Source of the DNA: Pseudomonas nabeulensis
GTDB taxonomy: Bacteria; Pseudomonadota; Gammaproteobacteria; Pseudomonadales; Pseudomonadaceae
Length of the DNA: 64,000 nucleotides
Reading direction: 5' to 3'
Assembly (NCBI RefSeq): GCF_004682045.1
Contig: NZ_QUZT01000008.1
Location: 62,001 to 126,000 of the forward strand
Shown here piece after piece: positions 36,228 through 46,793 of this stretch. The notes beneath the pieces were generated by a model. It searched no databases. It worked only from the letters and a program-made list of their open reading frames with translations, and was not told the DNA's origin. The translations under genes were made by a program, and so were the position numbers. The number at the start of each line of letters is the position of its first letter. Within the stretch, counting starts at the first letter, position 1.

Positions 36228-37511
36228 ATGGCGAACACCCCCTACCCCCAGTCGTATTACGCCGCGTCCGCGAATTCGGTGCCGCCACGTCCCGCACTCC
36301 AAGGCGAAGTCGAAACCGATGTCTGCATCATCGGCGCCGGTTATACCGGCCTGTCCAGCGCACTGTTTCTGCTGGAGAACGGTTTTCGTGTAACCGTACT
36401 GGAAGCTGCCAAGGTGGGGTTTGGTGCGTCGGGCCGTAACGGCGGGCAGATCGTCAATAGCTACAGCCGCGATATCGACGTGATCGAGCGCAGCGTGGGC
36501 CCCAAGCAGGCGCAGCTTCTGGGGGAGATGGCGTTTGAGGGCGGCAAGATCATTCGCGAGCGTGTGGCCAAATACCAGATTCAATGCGACCTCAAGGACG
36601 GTGGCGTGTTCGCCGCTCTTAATAGCAAACACATGGGCCACCTGGAATCGCAGAAGCGCTTGTGGGAACGCTATGGCCACACGCAACTGGAGTTGCTCGA
36701 TGAGCGCCGCATCCGCGACGTGGTGGCCTGTGACAACTATGTGGGCGGCCTGCTGGATATGAGCGGCGGGCATATCCACCCGCTTAACCTGGCATTGGGT
36801 GAAGCGGCTGCCGTGGAATCTCTGGGCGGCACGATCTACGAGCAATCCGCCGCCCTACGCATTGAGCGTGGCGCCAATCCGGTGGTGCACACCGCCGAAG
36901 GCAAGGTCAGGGCCAAGTTCATTATCGTTGCAGGCAATGCCTACCTGGGCAACCTGGTGCCGGAACTGGCGGCCAAGTCGATGCCCTGCGGCACCCAAGT
37001 GATCACCACCGCACCTCTGGGCGACGAGCTGGCGAAAACATTGCTGCCACAGGATTACTGCGTCGAAGACTGCAACTACCTGCTGGACTACTACCGCCTC
37101 ACCAGCGACAAGCGCCTGATCTTCGGCGGTGGCGTGGTGTATGGCGCGCGCGATCCGGCGAATATCGAAGCGATCATCCGTCCAAAGATGCTCAAGGCTT
37201 TCCCGCAGCTCAAGGATGTAAAGATCGACTACGCCTGGACCGGCAATTTCCTGCTGACCCTGTCGCGCTTGCCGCAGGTAGGCCGTCTGGGTGACAACAT
37301 CTATTACTCTCAAGGCTGTAGCGGCCATGGCGTGACGTATACGCACTTGGCGGGCAAGGTGTTGGCGGAAGCGCTCAGGGGCCAGGCAGAGCGTTTTGAT
37401 GCGTTTGCGGACCTGCCGCACTACCCGTTCCCGGGTGGACAGTTGTTGCGTACGCCGTTTGCAGCGCTGGGGGCTTGGTATTACGGGTTGCGGGATAAGC
37501 TGGGCTTCTGA
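36228..37511 (+). CDS. puuB: FAD-dependent oxidoreductase, gamma-glutamylputrescine oxidase type
   Basis: A 427-residue DAO-family flavoenzyme. The dinucleotide-binding motif VCIIGAGYTGLSSA begins near residue 32, and F-G-A-S-G-R-N-G-G-Q-I follows near residue 65, the pair that marks the GlpD/DadA/PuuB group. The C-terminal block Y-S-Q-G-C-S-G-H-G-V-T-Y-T-H-L-A-G-K closes the FAD site. In the polyamine pathway PuuB oxidises gamma-glutamylputrescine to the aldehyde; pseudomonads carry several paralogs (PauB). No other polyamine genes are next to it, so the exact substrate is uncertain. It is preceded by tRNA-Val and followed by a REPIN array. Confidence 0.85.
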   Translation: MANTPYPQSYYAASANSVPPRPALQGEVETDVCIIGAGYTGLSSALFLLENGFRVTVLEAAKVGFGASGRNGGQIVNSYSRDIDVIERSVGPKQAQLLGEMAFEGGKIIRERVAKYQIQCDLKDGGVFAALNSKHMGHLESQKRLWERYGHTQLELLDERRIRDVVACDNYVGGLLDMSGGHIHPLNLALGEAAAVESLGGTIYEQSAALRIERGANPVVHTAEGKVRAKFIIVAGNAYLGNLVPELAAKSMPCGTQVITTAPLGDELAKTLLPQDYCVEDCNYLLDYYRLTSDKRLIFGGGVVYGARDPANIEAIIRPKMLKAFPQLKDVKIDYAWTGNFLLTLSRLPQVGRLGDNIYYSQGCSGHGVTYTHLAGKVLAEALRGQAERFDAFADLPHYPFPGGQLLRTPFAALGAWYYGLRDKLGF

Positions 37512-37537
37512 CGCAATCGGCTGTGAGCGGGCTTTTT

Positions 37538-37900
37538 GTGGGAGCGGGCTTGCTCGCGAAAGCGGTGGGTCAGCTTGCATATGTGTCGGCTGACACTCAG
37601 TCATCGGGGGGCAAGCCCCCTCCCACAGGGGATTGGCGGCGTGGCTAATTTCCAAGCCCGGCACAAGTCCAAATGTGGGAGCGGGCTTGCTCGCGAAAGC
37701 GGTGGGTCAGCTTGCAGTGGTGTCGGCTGACACTCAGTCATCGGGGGCAAGCCCCCTCCCACAGGGGATTGGCGGCGCGGCTAATTTCCAAGCCCGGCAC
37801 AAGTCCAAATGTGGGAGGGGGGCTTGCCCCCGATGGCGGTGGATCAGCTTGCAGAGGTGTCGGCTGACACTCAGTCATCGGGGGCAAGCCCCCTCCCACA
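37538..37900. repeat. Tandem array of three REPINs, period ~136 bases
   Basis: Three near-identical units start at 37538, 37675 and 37811. Each is an inverted pair of REP elements (GTGGGAGCGGGCTTGCTCGC or GTGGGAGGGGGGCTTGCCCC on the left, the complement GGGGGCAAGCCCCCTCCCAC on the right) around a loop with the constant word GTCGGCTGACACTCAGTCAT. The left REP of units 1 and 2 is of the TTGCTCGC class, while unit 3 has the TTGCCCCC class. Confidence 0.92.
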
Positions 37901-37974
37901 GGGGTTGATGGCGTGGCTGTTTCTTGAGCCTGGCACAAAGCCCCACAAAAGCCACTGCAACAAAAATTGCGGAC

Positions 37975-38003
37975 ACAAAAAACCCCGGTCTTTCGACCAG
38001 GGT
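37975..38003 (-). terminator. Terminator of the tRNA-Val/Asp/Asp operon
   Basis: Arms ACCCCGGTC and GACCAGGGT (one mismatch) surround TTTC, and the stem is followed on the minus strand by TTTTTTGTG. It lies about 74 bases below the last tRNA-Asp. Confidence 0.8.
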
Positions 38004-38076
38004 CTTTGCTATCGGATCAAAGTAGCCAGTGGCTTTCTTTGTGCTTCAAGGCGTTCAGTGGGCCTTGAGGCAGATA

Positions 38077-38153
38077 TGGCGCAGCGGACGGGACTCGAAC
38101 CCGCGACCCCCGGCGTGACAGGCCGGTATTCTAACCGACTGAACTACCGCTGC
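38077..38153 (-). tRNA. tRNA-Asp(GUC), distal copy
   Basis: The 77-base cloverleaf has acceptor GCAGCGG/CCGCTGC, encoded CCA, and anticodon stem CCGGC/GCCGG around CTGTCAC, anticodon GTC. It is identical to the next copy upstream. Confidence 0.97.
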
Positions 38154-38258
38154 GTATCGCTTGACCAGTTGAGCAATAACCCTCAACCGTCTTTAAACAT
38201 CTGATTAACCAGCCTTGACTGTTTAATCTCAAACCCGACAAGTCAGGCCTGGAAAATA

Positions 38259-38335
38259 TGGCGCAGCGGACGGGACTCGAACCCGCGACCCCCGGCGTGA
38301 CAGGCCGGTATTCTAACCGACTGAACTACCGCTGC
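38259..38335 (-). tRNA. tRNA-Asp(GUC), proximal copy
   Basis: Same 77-base sequence as the distal copy, 105 bases upstream of it in the same transcript direction, with encoded CCA. Confidence 0.97.
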
Positions 38336-38390
38336 GCGTCGGTGCAACCTTTAACGTTGCGTCTTGCCCTAAGGCAAAACTCTCAAGAAG

Positions 38391-38466
38391 TGGTGGGTGA
38401 TGACGGGATCGAACCGCCGACCCTCTGCTTGTAAGGCAGATGCTCTCCCAGCTGAGCTAATCACCC
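38391..38466 (-). tRNA. tRNA-Val(UAC)
   Basis: The 76-base cloverleaf has acceptor GGGTGAT/ATCACCC, encoded CCA, and stem CTGCC/GGCAG around the loop TTACAA context with anticodon TAC. It is first in the tRNA operon. Confidence 0.97.
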
Positions 38467-38573
38467 TTTGCTTCGTTGAGGCCGCGAAATTTACGCAGGT
38501 AACGGACCTAAGTCAATAGCCTGCTTGAAGTTTTTCTGAAAAAGACAAAATTACTTCAAGACAGCCATCCACC

Positions 38574-39344
38574 CTACTCGCTGTAAATCATCTTCTTGCT
38601 CATGCCACCGTCCACCACAAACTCTTGCCCGGTGACAAAGCCGGCCTGACGCGACAACAACCACGCCACCATGGCGGCCACATCCTCCACGGTGCCCACC
38701 CTACCCGCCGGATGCTGGGCATGATCGGCATCGGTCAAAGGCTCGGCACGCCGTGCAGCAGGATCACGCGCATCGATCCAGCCAGGGCTCACAGCGTTGA
38801 CTCGCACTTCCGGCCCAAGACTGATGGCCAGCGCGTGGGTCAGCGCCAACAGCCCGCCCTTGCTCGCTGCGTAGGCTTCGCTGTCTGCCTCCGATTGACG
38901 AGCACGAGTAGACGCCAGATTGACGATGGCCCCGCCATGGGCACGCAGGTACGGTGCACAGTGCTTGGCCAACAACATCGGCCCGGTGAGATTGACCGCC
39001 AGCACACGATTCCAGTACGCCAGGTCGAGGCTCTCCAGGGTGATATTGTGCGGGTCCGCGACGGCTGCGTTGCACACCAACGCGTCCAAACGGCCAAACT
39101 GCCCCAGCACCTCGGCAACCGCCTGGGCAACCTGTTTTTCGTCCGCCACGTCCATGGTGATAAACCAGGCATTGTCGCCCAGCACCTTGGACACCTTGGA
39201 GCCGCGCTCGCGGTCCAGGTCGGTCAATACGACCTGCCAGCCCTCGCTGATCAGCCACGCTGCAATCCCGAGGCCAATGCCCCGGGCTGCGCCCGTCACC
39301 AGTGCAACACGCCCGTTACTGGCCGATGCGGCCTCCAGGGACAT
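38574..39344 (-). CDS. Short-chain dehydrogenase/reductase
   Basis: A 256-residue Rossmann-fold oxidoreductase. The NAD(P) motif [12 protein letters not shown] lies near residue 17, N-A-A-V near 90, the catalytic Ser near 142 and Y-A-A-S-K near 157, and V-D-G-G-M closes the C-terminus. The Asp after the second strand (L-T-D-L-D) favours NAD. The substrate is unknown. I prefer the ATG at 39344 over the GTG at 39353, which overlaps the metZ stop. It follows metZ directly and keeps this place in pseudomonad genomes. Confidence 0.9.
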   Translation of the reverse strand: MSLEAASASNGRVALVTGAARGIGLGIAAWLISEGWQVVLTDLDRERGSKVSKVLGDNAWFITMDVADEKQVAQAVAEVLGQFGRLDALVCNAAVADPHNITLESLDLAYWNRVLAVNLTGPMLLAKHCAPYLRAHGGAIVNLASTRARQSEADSEAYAASKGGLLALTHALAISLGPEVRVNAVSPGWIDARDPAARRAEPLTDADHAQHPAGRVGTVEDVAAMVAWLLSRQAGFVTGQEFVVDGGMSKKMIYSE

Positions 39345-39349
39345 CTCGA

Positions 39350-40561
39350 TCACAAGGCTGCCAACCCACGCGCCAGGTCAGCCTGCAAGTCCGCCACATC
39401 TTCCAGGCCCACCGCGATGCGGATCAGGCTGTCGCGAATGCCCGCCGCTTCACGCTCTTGCGGCGCAAGACGCCCGTGAGACGTAGTGCTCGGATGCGTG
39501 ATGGTGGTCTTGCTGTCACCCAGGTTGGCAGTGATGGAGATCAGACGCGTGGCATCGATAAAGCGCCAGGCGCCCTCTTTGCCCCCCTTCACTTCAAAGC
39601 TCACCACGGCGCCGAAACCACGCTGCTGGCGCTGAGCCAACTCGTGTTGCGGATGGCTCTTGAGGCCCGCGTAGTGGACTTTCTCGATACCGTCCTGCTG
39701 CTCCAGCCACTCGGCCAGTGCCTGGGCGTTGGCGCAATGGGCCTTCATCCGCAGATTCAGGGTTTCGAGGCCCTTGAGGAAGATCCAGGCGTTGAACGGG
39801 CTCAAGGTCGGGCCAGCGGTGCGCAGGAAGCCGACGATTTCTTTCATCTGGTCACTGCGCCCAGCAACCACGCCACCCATGCAACGACCTTGGCCGTCGA
39901 TGAACTTGGTAGCCGAGTGCACAACGATGTCCGCGCCCAGCTTCAACGGCTGCTGCAGTGCAGGGGTGCAGAAGCAGTTGTCCACCACCAGCATCGCACC
40001 CTTGGCATGAGCCACTTCGGACAGCGCCGCGATATCCACCAACTCGGCCAGCGGATTGGACGGCGATTCGACGAACAACAGCTTGGTGTTGGCCTTGATG
40101 GCCGCGTCCCAACCGGAAAGATCCGCCAGAGGCACGTAGTCCACTTCAATACCGAAGCGCTTGAAATACTTCTCGAACAGGCTGATGGTCGAACCGAACA
40201 CACTGCGCGACACCAACACATGGTCGCCAGCGCTGCACAGGCTCATCACCACGGCCAGGATCGCGGCCATACCGGTCGCGGTGGCCACCGCCTGCTCAGC
40301 CCCTTCCAGCGCAGCAATACGCTCCTCGAACGCACGCACGGTCGGGTTGGTGTAGCGCGAATACACATTGCCCGGCACTTCGCCCGCGAAACGCGCAGCG
40401 GCGTCGGCGGCAGTGCGGAACACGTAGCTGGAGGTGAAGAACATCGGATCGCCATGCTCACCTTCCGGCGTGCGGTGCTGGCCGGCGCGCACAGCCAGGG
40501 TATCGAAAGCTACGCCATCGAGGTCGCTGTCCAACCGACCGGCATCCCATTCCTGACTCAT
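39350..40561 (-). CDS. metZ: O-succinylhomoserine sulfhydrylase
   Basis: A 403-residue PLP enzyme of the Cys/Met metabolism family. The PLP Lys lies in [14 protein letters not shown] (near residue 206), and other core segments are Y-S-R-Y-T-N-P-T and G-M-A-A-I near the start. It joins O-succinylhomoserine and sulfide to homocysteine, bypassing cystathionine. The neighbourhood purF-metZ is the pseudomonad standard, which favours MetZ over MetB. A terminator lies between purF and metZ, so metZ probably has its own promoter. Confidence 0.93.
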   Translation of the reverse strand: MSQEWDAGRLDSDLDGVAFDTLAVRAGQHRTPEGEHGDPMFFTSSYVFRTAADAAARFAGEVPGNVYSRYTNPTVRAFEERIAALEGAEQAVATATGMAAILAVVMSLCSAGDHVLVSRSVFGSTISLFEKYFKRFGIEVDYVPLADLSGWDAAIKANTKLLFVESPSNPLAELVDIAALSEVAHAKGAMLVVDNCFCTPALQQPLKLGADIVVHSATKFIDGQGRCMGGVVAGRSDQMKEIVGFLRTAGPTLSPFNAWIFLKGLETLNLRMKAHCANAQALAEWLEQQDGIEKVHYAGLKSHPQHELAQRQQRGFGAVVSFEVKGGKEGAWRFIDATRLISITANLGDSKTTITHPSTTSHGRLAPQEREAAGIRDSLIRIAVGLEDVADLQADLARGLAAL

Positions 40562-40600
40562 GCTGCCACTCCTTACTCAATTCTTTATTTAAGATACAAA

Positions 40601-40620
40601 ACCGGCCCCTCAGGGCCGGT
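40601..40620 (-). terminator. purF terminator
   Basis: ACCGGCCC-CTCA-GGGCCGGT on the plus strand; on the minus strand the stem is followed by TTTTG. It lies six bases past the purF stop. Confidence 0.85.
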
Positions 40621-40626
40621 GTTTAC

Positions 40627-42132
40627 TCAGTTGTTGTACAGATCGATGATCGCGCTGACCGCCTGGGTCTTGATCTTCGACGAGTCGTTACGCGCCTGCT
40701 CGATCTTGTTCAGGTAGGCCTCATCGACATCACCGGTCACGTACTTGCCGTCGAACACAGCACAGTCGAACTGGTCGATCTTGATCTTGCCACCGCCGAC
40801 CGCTTCGATCAGGTCTGGCAGGTCCTGGTAGATCAGCCAATCGGCGCCGATCAGGTCGGCAACGTCCTGGGTCGAGCGGTTGTGAGCGATCAACTCGTGA
40901 GCGCTCGGCATGTCGATACCGTACACGTTCGGGTAACGCACGGCAGGCGCTGCGGAACAGAAGTACACGTTCTTCGCACCGGCTTCGCGGGCCATCTGGA
41001 TGATCTGCTTGCAGGTGGTGCCACGCACGATGGAGTCATCCACCAGCATGACGTTCTTGCCGCGGAACTCCAGCTCAATGGCGTTGAGCTTCTGGCGAAC
41101 CGACTTCTTGCGTGCCGCCTGGCCAGGCATGATGAAGGTACGACCGATGTAGCGGTTTTTCACAAAGCCTTCGCGGAACTTGACGCCCAAGTGATTGGCC
41201 AGTTCCAGCGCAGCGGTACGGCTGGTGTCTGGAATCGGGATGACCACATCGATGTCGTGTTCAGGACGCTCGCGCAGGATCTTCTCGGCCAGCTTCTCGC
41301 CCATGCGCAGACGCGCCTTGTACACCGAAACGCCGTCGATGATCGAATCCGGACGCGCCAGGTAGACGTGCTCGAAGATGCATGGGGTGAGTTTCGGTGC
41401 CACGGCGCACTGGCGGGTATGCAGCTTGCCGTCTTCGGTGATGTACACCGCTTCACCTGGCGCGAGGTCGCGGATCAGGGTGAAACCCAGCACGTCCAGG
41501 GACACGCTTTCGGAGGCGATCATGTACTCGACGCCTTCGTCGGTGTGACGCTGGCCGAACACGATTGGACGAATGCCGTGCGGGTCACGGAAACCAACGA
41601 TACCGTAGCCGGTCACCATCGCCACAACCGCATAACCACCGACGCAACGGTTGTGCACGTCAGTGACGGCCGCGAACACGTCTTCTTCGGTCGGCTGCAG
41701 CTTGCCGCGCTGGGCCAGTTCGTGGGCGAACACGTTGAGCAGCACTTCCGAGTCGGAGCTGGTGTTGACGTGGCGCAGGTCAGATTCGTAAATCTCCTTC
41801 GCCAGCTGTTCAACGTTGGTCAGGTTGCCGTTATGCGCCAGGGTGATGCCGTAAGGCGAGTTGACGTAAAACGGTTGAGCTTCAGCCGAGGTCGAGCTAC
41901 CGGCAGTCGGGTAACGCACATGGCCAATGCCCATGTGCCCGACGAGGCGCTGCATGTGACGCTGATGGAACACGTCACGTACCAGGCCATTGTCCTTGCG
42001 CAGGAATAACCGGCCGTCGTGGCTGGTCACAATACCGGCAGCGTCCTGGCCGCGGTGCTGGAGGACGGTTAGCGCGTCATACAGCGCCTGATTGACGTTC
42101 GACTTACCGACGATACCGACGATGCCACACAT
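40627..42132 (-). CDS. purF: Amidophosphoribosyltransferase
   Basis: A 501-residue glutamine amidotransferase that makes phosphoribosylamine, the first step of purine synthesis. The N-terminal Cys nucleophile is directly after the start Met (MCGIVGIVG), so the ATG at 42132 is chosen; Ntn-hydrolase residues include R-Y-P-T-A-G (near 73) and N-G-N-L-T-N. The PRPP site reads [13 protein letters not shown] near residue 365. There is no long propeptide and no Fe-S cysteine set, as in E. coli PurF. It lies 41 bases below cvpA. Confidence 0.97.
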   Translation of the reverse strand: MCGIVGIVGKSNVNQALYDALTVLQHRGQDAAGIVTSHDGRLFLRKDNGLVRDVFHQRHMQRLVGHMGIGHVRYPTAGSSTSAEAQPFYVNSPYGITLAHNGNLTNVEQLAKEIYESDLRHVNTSSDSEVLLNVFAHELAQRGKLQPTEEDVFAAVTDVHNRCVGGYAVVAMVTGYGIVGFRDPHGIRPIVFGQRHTDEGVEYMIASESVSLDVLGFTLIRDLAPGEAVYITEDGKLHTRQCAVAPKLTPCIFEHVYLARPDSIIDGVSVYKARLRMGEKLAEKILRERPEHDIDVVIPIPDTSRTAALELANHLGVKFREGFVKNRYIGRTFIMPGQAARKKSVRQKLNAIELEFRGKNVMLVDDSIVRGTTCKQIIQMAREAGAKNVYFCSAAPAVRYPNVYGIDMPSAHELIAHNRSTQDVADLIGADWLIYQDLPDLIEAVGGGKIKIDQFDCAVFDGKYVTGDVDEAYLNKIEQARNDSSKIKTQAVSAIIDLYNN

Positions 42133-42173
42133 GCGACGCAACCCCTACTTAATGAATCTTGACTGAACACAGC

Positions 42174-42731
42174 TTACTGCGGCGTTTTGGCCGGTAAGAG
42201 GTGTTCCTTGAACGGAATATCAGCGGGTACGCTGATTCCGCTGGCCAGCCACTGACTGCTCCACCCCAGGATGAGGTTTTTGGACCAATCTGCAACCAAT
42301 AGAAATTTTGGCACGAGCACAGACTCCTGCCACCACGAATCCTGCTGTACTGGCCCCAGGCTCAACAGCCCGACCGCCACAACCACCAGCAACGCACCAC
42401 GCGCGGCGCCGAAGGCCATGCCGAGAAATCGATCGGTCCCGGAGAGGCCGGTGACACGTATCAACTCGCCAATAAGATAATTGACCATTGCCCCCACCAG
42501 CAGCGTGGCGATGAACATGATGGCGCAGCCCGCGATGACGCGAGCCGAAGGTGTCTCGATGTATCCGGCCAGGTAGACCGACAGTGAACCACCGAACATC
42601 CAGGCTACGACTCCTGCAATGATCCAAGTCAGCAACGACAGAGCTTCTTTTACGAAGCCGCGGCTTAGACTGATCAAAGCGGAGATGGCGACGATTGCAA
42701 CAATCGCCCAATCAACCCAGGTAAATGGCAC
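42174..42731 (-). CDS. cvpA: Colicin V production family protein
   Basis: A 185-residue inner-membrane protein with four hydrophobic segments. The first begins right after MPFTWVDW, and S-R-G-F-V-K-E-A-L-S-L near residue 25 is the family mark. The exact role is unclear; E. coli CvpA is linked to purine genes by operon and to envelope stress. Here it is directly upstream of purF, as in most gammaproteobacteria, with which it is likely co-transcribed. Confidence 0.94.
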   Translation of the reverse strand: MPFTWVDWAIVAIVAISALISLSRGFVKEALSLLTWIIAGVVAWMFGGSLSVYLAGYIETPSARVIAGCAIMFIATLLVGAMVNYLIGELIRVTGLSGTDRFLGMAFGAARGALLVVVAVGLLSLGPVQQDSWWQESVLVPKFLLVADWSKNLILGWSSQWLASGISVPADIPFKEHLLPAKTPQ

Positions 42732-42865
42732 GTTTGAGCCTACGGACAGATAAGGCGGCGCATTTTAGCAGAGCGCTGGGCTATCGGTAAGCTGTGATTG
42801 TCGATGCCTTGCAAATCAGTAGTTTGTGGCGAGCAAATCCGATTTCAACCCCACCACAAAACCAA

Positions 42866-42955
42866 TGTGGGAGGGGGCTTGCCCCCGATAGCTGTGGACC
42901 AGTCAACAGATCTGTTGCTGACCCACCTCAATCGGGGGCAAGCCCCCTCCCACAT
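42866..42955. repeat. REPIN (REP pair) between cvpA and the SPOR gene
   Basis: TGTGGGAGGGGGCTTGCCCC on the left and its complement on the right enclose about 35 bases, forming one large hairpin. It lies in the 257-base gap above cvpA, which has no other visible content. Confidence 0.9.
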
Positions 42956-42988
42956 TTGACTGCATTTCAAGCTCGAATCTATACGAAC

Positions 42989-43657
42989 TTAGCCGCGCTC
43001 AGGCTGGAAGCGAGTAACGAAGCCCTTGAGGTTCTGCTGACGATCCAGCAAGTCCCGCAGGCGATCCGCCTCGGCACGCTCGATCAGCGGCCCGATAAAC
43101 ACCCGATTTTTACCGTCGGCGCTGCGGATATAAGCGTTATAGCCCTGGCTACGCAGCTTTTTCTGCAACGCGTCCGCGCCTTCACGATTGCCCAGGCTGG
43201 CCACTTGAATGGACCAACTGATCGGCAAGCCATTCGGGTCAATACGGCTCTGCCCCACGTCCGGCTTACCCGGCGCCGCAGGCTGCGGTGCTACTGGCTT
43301 TGGCGCTGGCGCAGGCGCAGGCGCAGGCGCAGCAGGCTTGGCCGCTGCAACCGGCGCAGCAGGCTTGACTACCGGCACACTCGGTTGCACCGGCATCGAC
43401 GGCGCTGGTTGAGCCGCCACCTCTTCATCAGTCGGCACAGGCTCTTCTTCCGGCAAGGCCTGCGGCTCAGGCACTACCACCGGCTCAACCTGCACCTGCG
43501 GCACTGCCGGCGCCTGTGGCGCAGCCGGAGCCTCGACGACCACTTGACGCTCTTCGTCTTGGCGAGAAAACAACATCGGCAAAAAGATCACCGCCAGCGC
43601 CACCAACACCAGGGCGCCAACCATGCGCTGCTTGTACGCGCTATCCAGTAATGCCAT
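42989..43657 (-). CDS. SPOR-domain inner-membrane protein (DedD-like)
   Basis: A 222-residue protein. A short cytoplasmic start ([11 protein letters not shown]) and one membrane helix (residues ~12-28) lead into a 110-residue Pro/Ala/Val-rich linker built of short repeats (A-P-A-P-A-P). The C-terminal SPOR domain (residues ~148-222: W-S-I-Q-V-A-S-L-G-N-R-E-G-A, then A-Y-I-R and F-I-G-P) binds denuded peptidoglycan at the septum. Position below folC matches DedD. The linker contains a run of the hexamer GGCGCA at about 43307-43335. Confidence 0.92.
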   Translation of the reverse strand: MALLDSAYKQRMVGALVLVALAVIFLPMLFSRQDEERQVVVEAPAAPQAPAVPQVQVEPVVVPEPQALPEEEPVPTDEEVAAQPAPSMPVQPSVPVVKPAAPVAAAKPAAPAPAPAPAPKPVAPQPAAPGKPDVGQSRIDPNGLPISWSIQVASLGNREGADALQKKLRSQGYNAYIRSADGKNRVFIGPLIERAEADRLRDLLDRQQNLKGFVTRFQPERG

Positions 43658-44948
43658 GTGCAGCTTCCTCCGTGGAACGCCGGGCCAGCCACTCTAGCGC
43701 CTCGGCAACACAATAAAATGATCCGAACAACAGGATCTCGTCATCAGGCGTGGCAGCCGCGCACTGCGCCTCAAGGGCAGCGGTGACGCTTGCATACGAC
43801 GCCACAGGCGCGCCAAGGTTCTGCAAGGCGACTGCCAGCTCGGCGGCCGGACGACTGCGTGGTGAATCCAGTGGGGCGACCGCCCAATCCTGGACGCTAC
43901 CGAGCAACGGTGCGACCACACCCTCCAAATCCTTATCGGCCAGCAAACCGAATACCGCAAGGCGACGACCCGCCGGCGGCGTGCGCGACAGGCGCTGCGC
44001 CAGGTATTCAGCCGCATGGGGGTTGTGCCCTACATCCAGCAACAGATTCAAGCACTTGCCCTGCCACTCGAATGCACGACGATCCAAACGCCCGACCACA
44101 CGGGTCGCCTGCAAGGTCGCGGCAATCTGCTCGGCATTCCACGGCAGATCCAACAGCAGATAGGCCTGCAGCGCGAGTGCGGCGTTTTCCATCGGCAGGT
44201 TCAGCAGCGGCAAATCGTGCAACTCCACGAGCTGGCCACGGGCATCGCGCCCACGCCACTGCCAGTGCTGGTCACCGACCTCAAGATTGAATTCGCGGCC
44301 ACGCAGGAAAAACGGGCAATCCAGCTCACGCACCTTGTCGAGCAAGGTGTGCGGCGGATCCACATCACCACACAGCGCAGGCTTGCCCTGACGGAAGATT
44401 CCGGCCTTTTCGTAGGCAACGGATTCACGGGTATTGCCCAAGTAGTCAGCGTGGTCAACACCAATGCTGGTGACCAGCGCCAAGTCAGCATCGACTACGT
44501 TGACCGTGTCCAGACGCCCACCCAGGCCCACTTCCAGAACGACCACATCCAACTGGGCACGCTCAAACAGCCAGAACGCCGCCAGGGTGCCCATTTCGAA
44601 ATAAGTCAGGGAGGTCTCGCCCCGGCCGGCATCAAGCGCGGCAAAGGCTTCGCAGAGTTGCTCATCGGTGGCTTCGACACCGTTGAGCTGCACCCGCTCG
44701 TTATAACGCAGCAGGTGCGGGGAATTGTAGACGCCGACTTTCAGCCCTTGGGCTTGCAGCAGCGCCGCGACAAAGGCACAGGTAGAGCCTTTGCCGTTGG
44801 TGCCGGTCACCGTTATGACGCGCGGCGCCGGGCGGCCCAACCCGAGGCGGGCCGCTACCTGTTGCGAGCGCTCCAGGCCCATGTCGATGGCGGACGGATG
44901 CAACTGCTCAAGGTAGGCGAGCCATTCGCCCAGGGTACGTTGGGTCAT
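43641..44948 (-). CDS. folC: Folylpolyglutamate / dihydrofolate synthase
   Basis: A 435-residue Mur-ligase-family enzyme. The ATP-binding loop TGTNGKGST lies near residue 48; a D-V-G-H-N-P-H-A motif lies near 305. It adds Glu to dihydropteroate and to folates. It overlaps accD by four bases at its start and the SPOR gene at its end, so accD-folC-SPOR is one tightly packed operon. The length matches the family. Confidence 0.96.
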   Translation of the reverse strand: MTQRTLGEWLAYLEQLHPSAIDMGLERSQQVAARLGLGRPAPRVITVTGTNGKGSTCAFVAALLQAQGLKVGVYNSPHLLRYNERVQLNGVEATDEQLCEAFAALDAGRGETSLTYFEMGTLAAFWLFERAQLDVVVLEVGLGGRLDTVNVVDADLALVTSIGVDHADYLGNTRESVAYEKAGIFRQGKPALCGDVDPPHTLLDKVRELDCPFFLRGREFNLEVGDQHWQWRGRDARGQLVELHDLPLLNLPMENAALALQAYLLLDLPWNAEQIAATLQATRVVGRLDRRAFEWQGKCLNLLLDVGHNPHAAEYLAQRLSRTPPAGRRLAVFGLLADKDLEGVVAPLLGSVQDWAVAPLDSPRSRPAAELAVALQNLGAPVASYASVTAALEAQCAAATPDDEILLFGSFYCVAEALEWLARRSTEEAAHGITG

Positions 44949-45865
44949 AGGTTTGCAGGCACCGGCGGCACGACGATCGGCTCGACTTTAGGCGCGACAT
45001 ACAGAGGGGTCGGCAGGCCCATCATTTGCGCCAACAGGTTACCCAGGCGTGGACGAAGCTCACCGCGCGGGATGATCAGGTCGATGGCACCGTGTTCCAG
45101 CAGGAACTCGCTGCGCTGGAAGCCTTCCGGCAGTTTTTCACGCACGGTCTGCTCGATCACACGCGGACCGGCAAAGCCGATCAGGGCTTTCGGCTCGCCG
45201 ACGATCACGTCGCCCAGCATGGCCAGGCTGGCGGAAACGCCACCGTAGACCGGGTCGGTCAGCACGGAGATGAACGGGATGCCTTCTTCACGCAGACGCG
45301 CCAGCACCGCGGAGGTCTTGGCCATTTGCATCAGGGAGATCAAGGCTTCCTGCATGCGCGCGCCACCGGAGGCGGCGAAGCAGATCATCGGGCAACGATT
45401 TTCCAGGGCGTAGTTGGCGGCGCGTACAAAGCGCTCACCGACGATGGCACCCATCGAGCCGCCCATGAAGGAGAACTCAAAGGCCGAAACCACGACTGGC
45501 ATGCCCAGCAGTTTGCCGCTGACGGAAATCAGCGCGTCTTTCTCGCCGGTCTGCTTCTGGGCACCGACCAGGCGGTCCTTGTACTTCTTGCTGTCGCGGA
45601 ACTTGAGACGGTCAACCGGCTCCAGGTCTGCACCCAGCTCGTTACGGCCTTCAGCGTCAAGGAAGATGTCGATACGGGCGCGAGCGCCGATACGCATGTG
45701 GTGGTTGCACTTGGGGCAAACGTCCAGGGTCTTTTCCAGCTCCGGGCGGTACAGCACCGCGTCGCAGGAAGGGCACTTGTGCCACAGACCTTCAGGAACC
45801 GAGCTTTTCTTCACCTCGGAACGCATGATCGAAGGGATCAGTTTGTCTACTAACCAGTTGCTCAT
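44945..45865 (-). CDS. accD: Acetyl-CoA carboxylase carboxyltransferase beta subunit
   Basis: A 306-residue subunit that transfers carboxyl from biotin to acetyl-CoA, making malonyl-CoA. The four-Cys zinc finger ([11 protein letters not shown] ... DVCPKCNHH, residues ~28-50) and the carboxyltransferase core ([20 protein letters not shown]) are complete. The start at 45865 (MSNWLVDK) is the usual one. folC follows with a four-base overlap. Confidence 0.97.
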   Translation of the reverse strand: MSNWLVDKLIPSIMRSEVKKSSVPEGLWHKCPSCDAVLYRPELEKTLDVCPKCNHHMRIGARARIDIFLDAEGRNELGADLEPVDRLKFRDSKKYKDRLVGAQKQTGEKDALISVSGKLLGMPVVVSAFEFSFMGGSMGAIVGERFVRAANYALENRCPMICFAASGGARMQEALISLMQMAKTSAVLARLREEGIPFISVLTDPVYGGVSASLAMLGDVIVGEPKALIGFAGPRVIEQTVREKLPEGFQRSEFLLEHGAIDLIIPRGELRPRLGNLLAQMMGLPTPLYVAPKVEPIVVPPVPANL

Positions 45866-46108
45866 GCTTTCTTTCTCCAGTACCGGTGGCTTGAACACAG
45901 CCCCGCGTATGCCCTTGAGCTAAATTCATATGTGGCGATGACACATGCTGGACGGGGTCAGACGTTCGACCGGCCTTTTCCCGCATGAGCCCTCAGCCTT
46001 CCAGACAACCTGCCAGTGCAGGGTTGCCACTTCGTTTCCGGGCCACCACAGGCGGCGCCGGGCTGTTTTACACAGTGGTAGTTATGGACGGCGGCAGACT
46101 GCCAGCCG

Positions 46109-46729
46109 TCACATCCCGCGCACAGCTTGCATGAATGCGCGAATCTTGCCGTGATCCTTGATGCCCTTGCCCTGCTCCACCCCACCGCTGACATCCACGG
46201 CATACGGGCGAACCTGCTCAATCGCCGCCTCGACATTCCCGGGGTTGAGCCCTCCAGCAAGGATGATCGGCTTGCTTAAGCCCGCCGGAATCAGCGACCA
46301 ATCGAACGCTTCACCGGTACCGCCGGGTACACCCTCAACATAAGTATCCAGCAGAATCCCGCGGGCACCGACATAGGCTGCACTCGCAGCAGCGATATCA
46401 TCCCCCGCCTTGACCCGCAGAGCCTTGATATACGGGCGCTGATAGCTGTCACATTCATCGGGACTTTCATCCCCGTGAAACTGCAGCATGTCCAGTGGTA
46501 CGGCATCCAGGGTTTCGTTAAGTTCGCAACGGCTGGCATTGACGAACAAGCCCACGGTGGTCACGAATGGCGGCAGCGCGGCGATGATCGCTCGCGCCTG
46601 CAGCACATTCACCGCCCGCGGGCTCTTGGCATAAAAAACGAAACCGATGGCATCCGCCCCCGCCTCGACGGCCGCCAGCGCGTCTTCTATGCGGGTAATC
46701 CCGCAAATCTTGCTGCGAACGGCTGACAT
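46109..46729 (-). CDS. trpF: Phosphoribosylanthranilate isomerase
   Basis: A 206-residue TIM barrel. S-K-I-C-G-I-T-R near residue 8 carries the catalytic Cys, and a conserved Asp lies in A-V-D-V-S-G-G-V-E near residue 180. It catalyses the Amadori rearrangement in Trp synthesis. The start at 46729 is chosen at MSAVRSK; the open frame upstream is part of truA's flank. Stand-alone trpF between truA and accD is normal in pseudomonads. The 243-base gap to accD holds no gene. Confidence 0.96.
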   Translation of the reverse strand: MSAVRSKICGITRIEDALAAVEAGADAIGFVFYAKSPRAVNVLQARAIIAALPPFVTTVGLFVNASRCELNETLDAVPLDMLQFHGDESPDECDSYQRPYIKALRVKAGDDIAAASAAYVGARGILLDTYVEGVPGGTGEAFDWSLIPAGLSKPIILAGGLNPGNVEAAIEQVRPYAVDVSGGVEQGKGIKDHGKIRAFMQAVRGM

Positions 46730-46793
46730 ATCGTGGAAACCCCAGGGCTTGGAACGAGAAAGTCCCGGATGGTAACAAAAGCTTTTCCGGGCG

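Noticed and set aside
37538..37900. CRISPR-like array
   Set aside because: The units are inverted REP pairs with a 136-base period and conserved loops; there are no short unique spacers and no cas genes.
38077..38466. Integration hotspot at the tRNA cluster
   Set aside because: No duplicated tRNA 3' ends, integrase or atypical DNA was found on either side.
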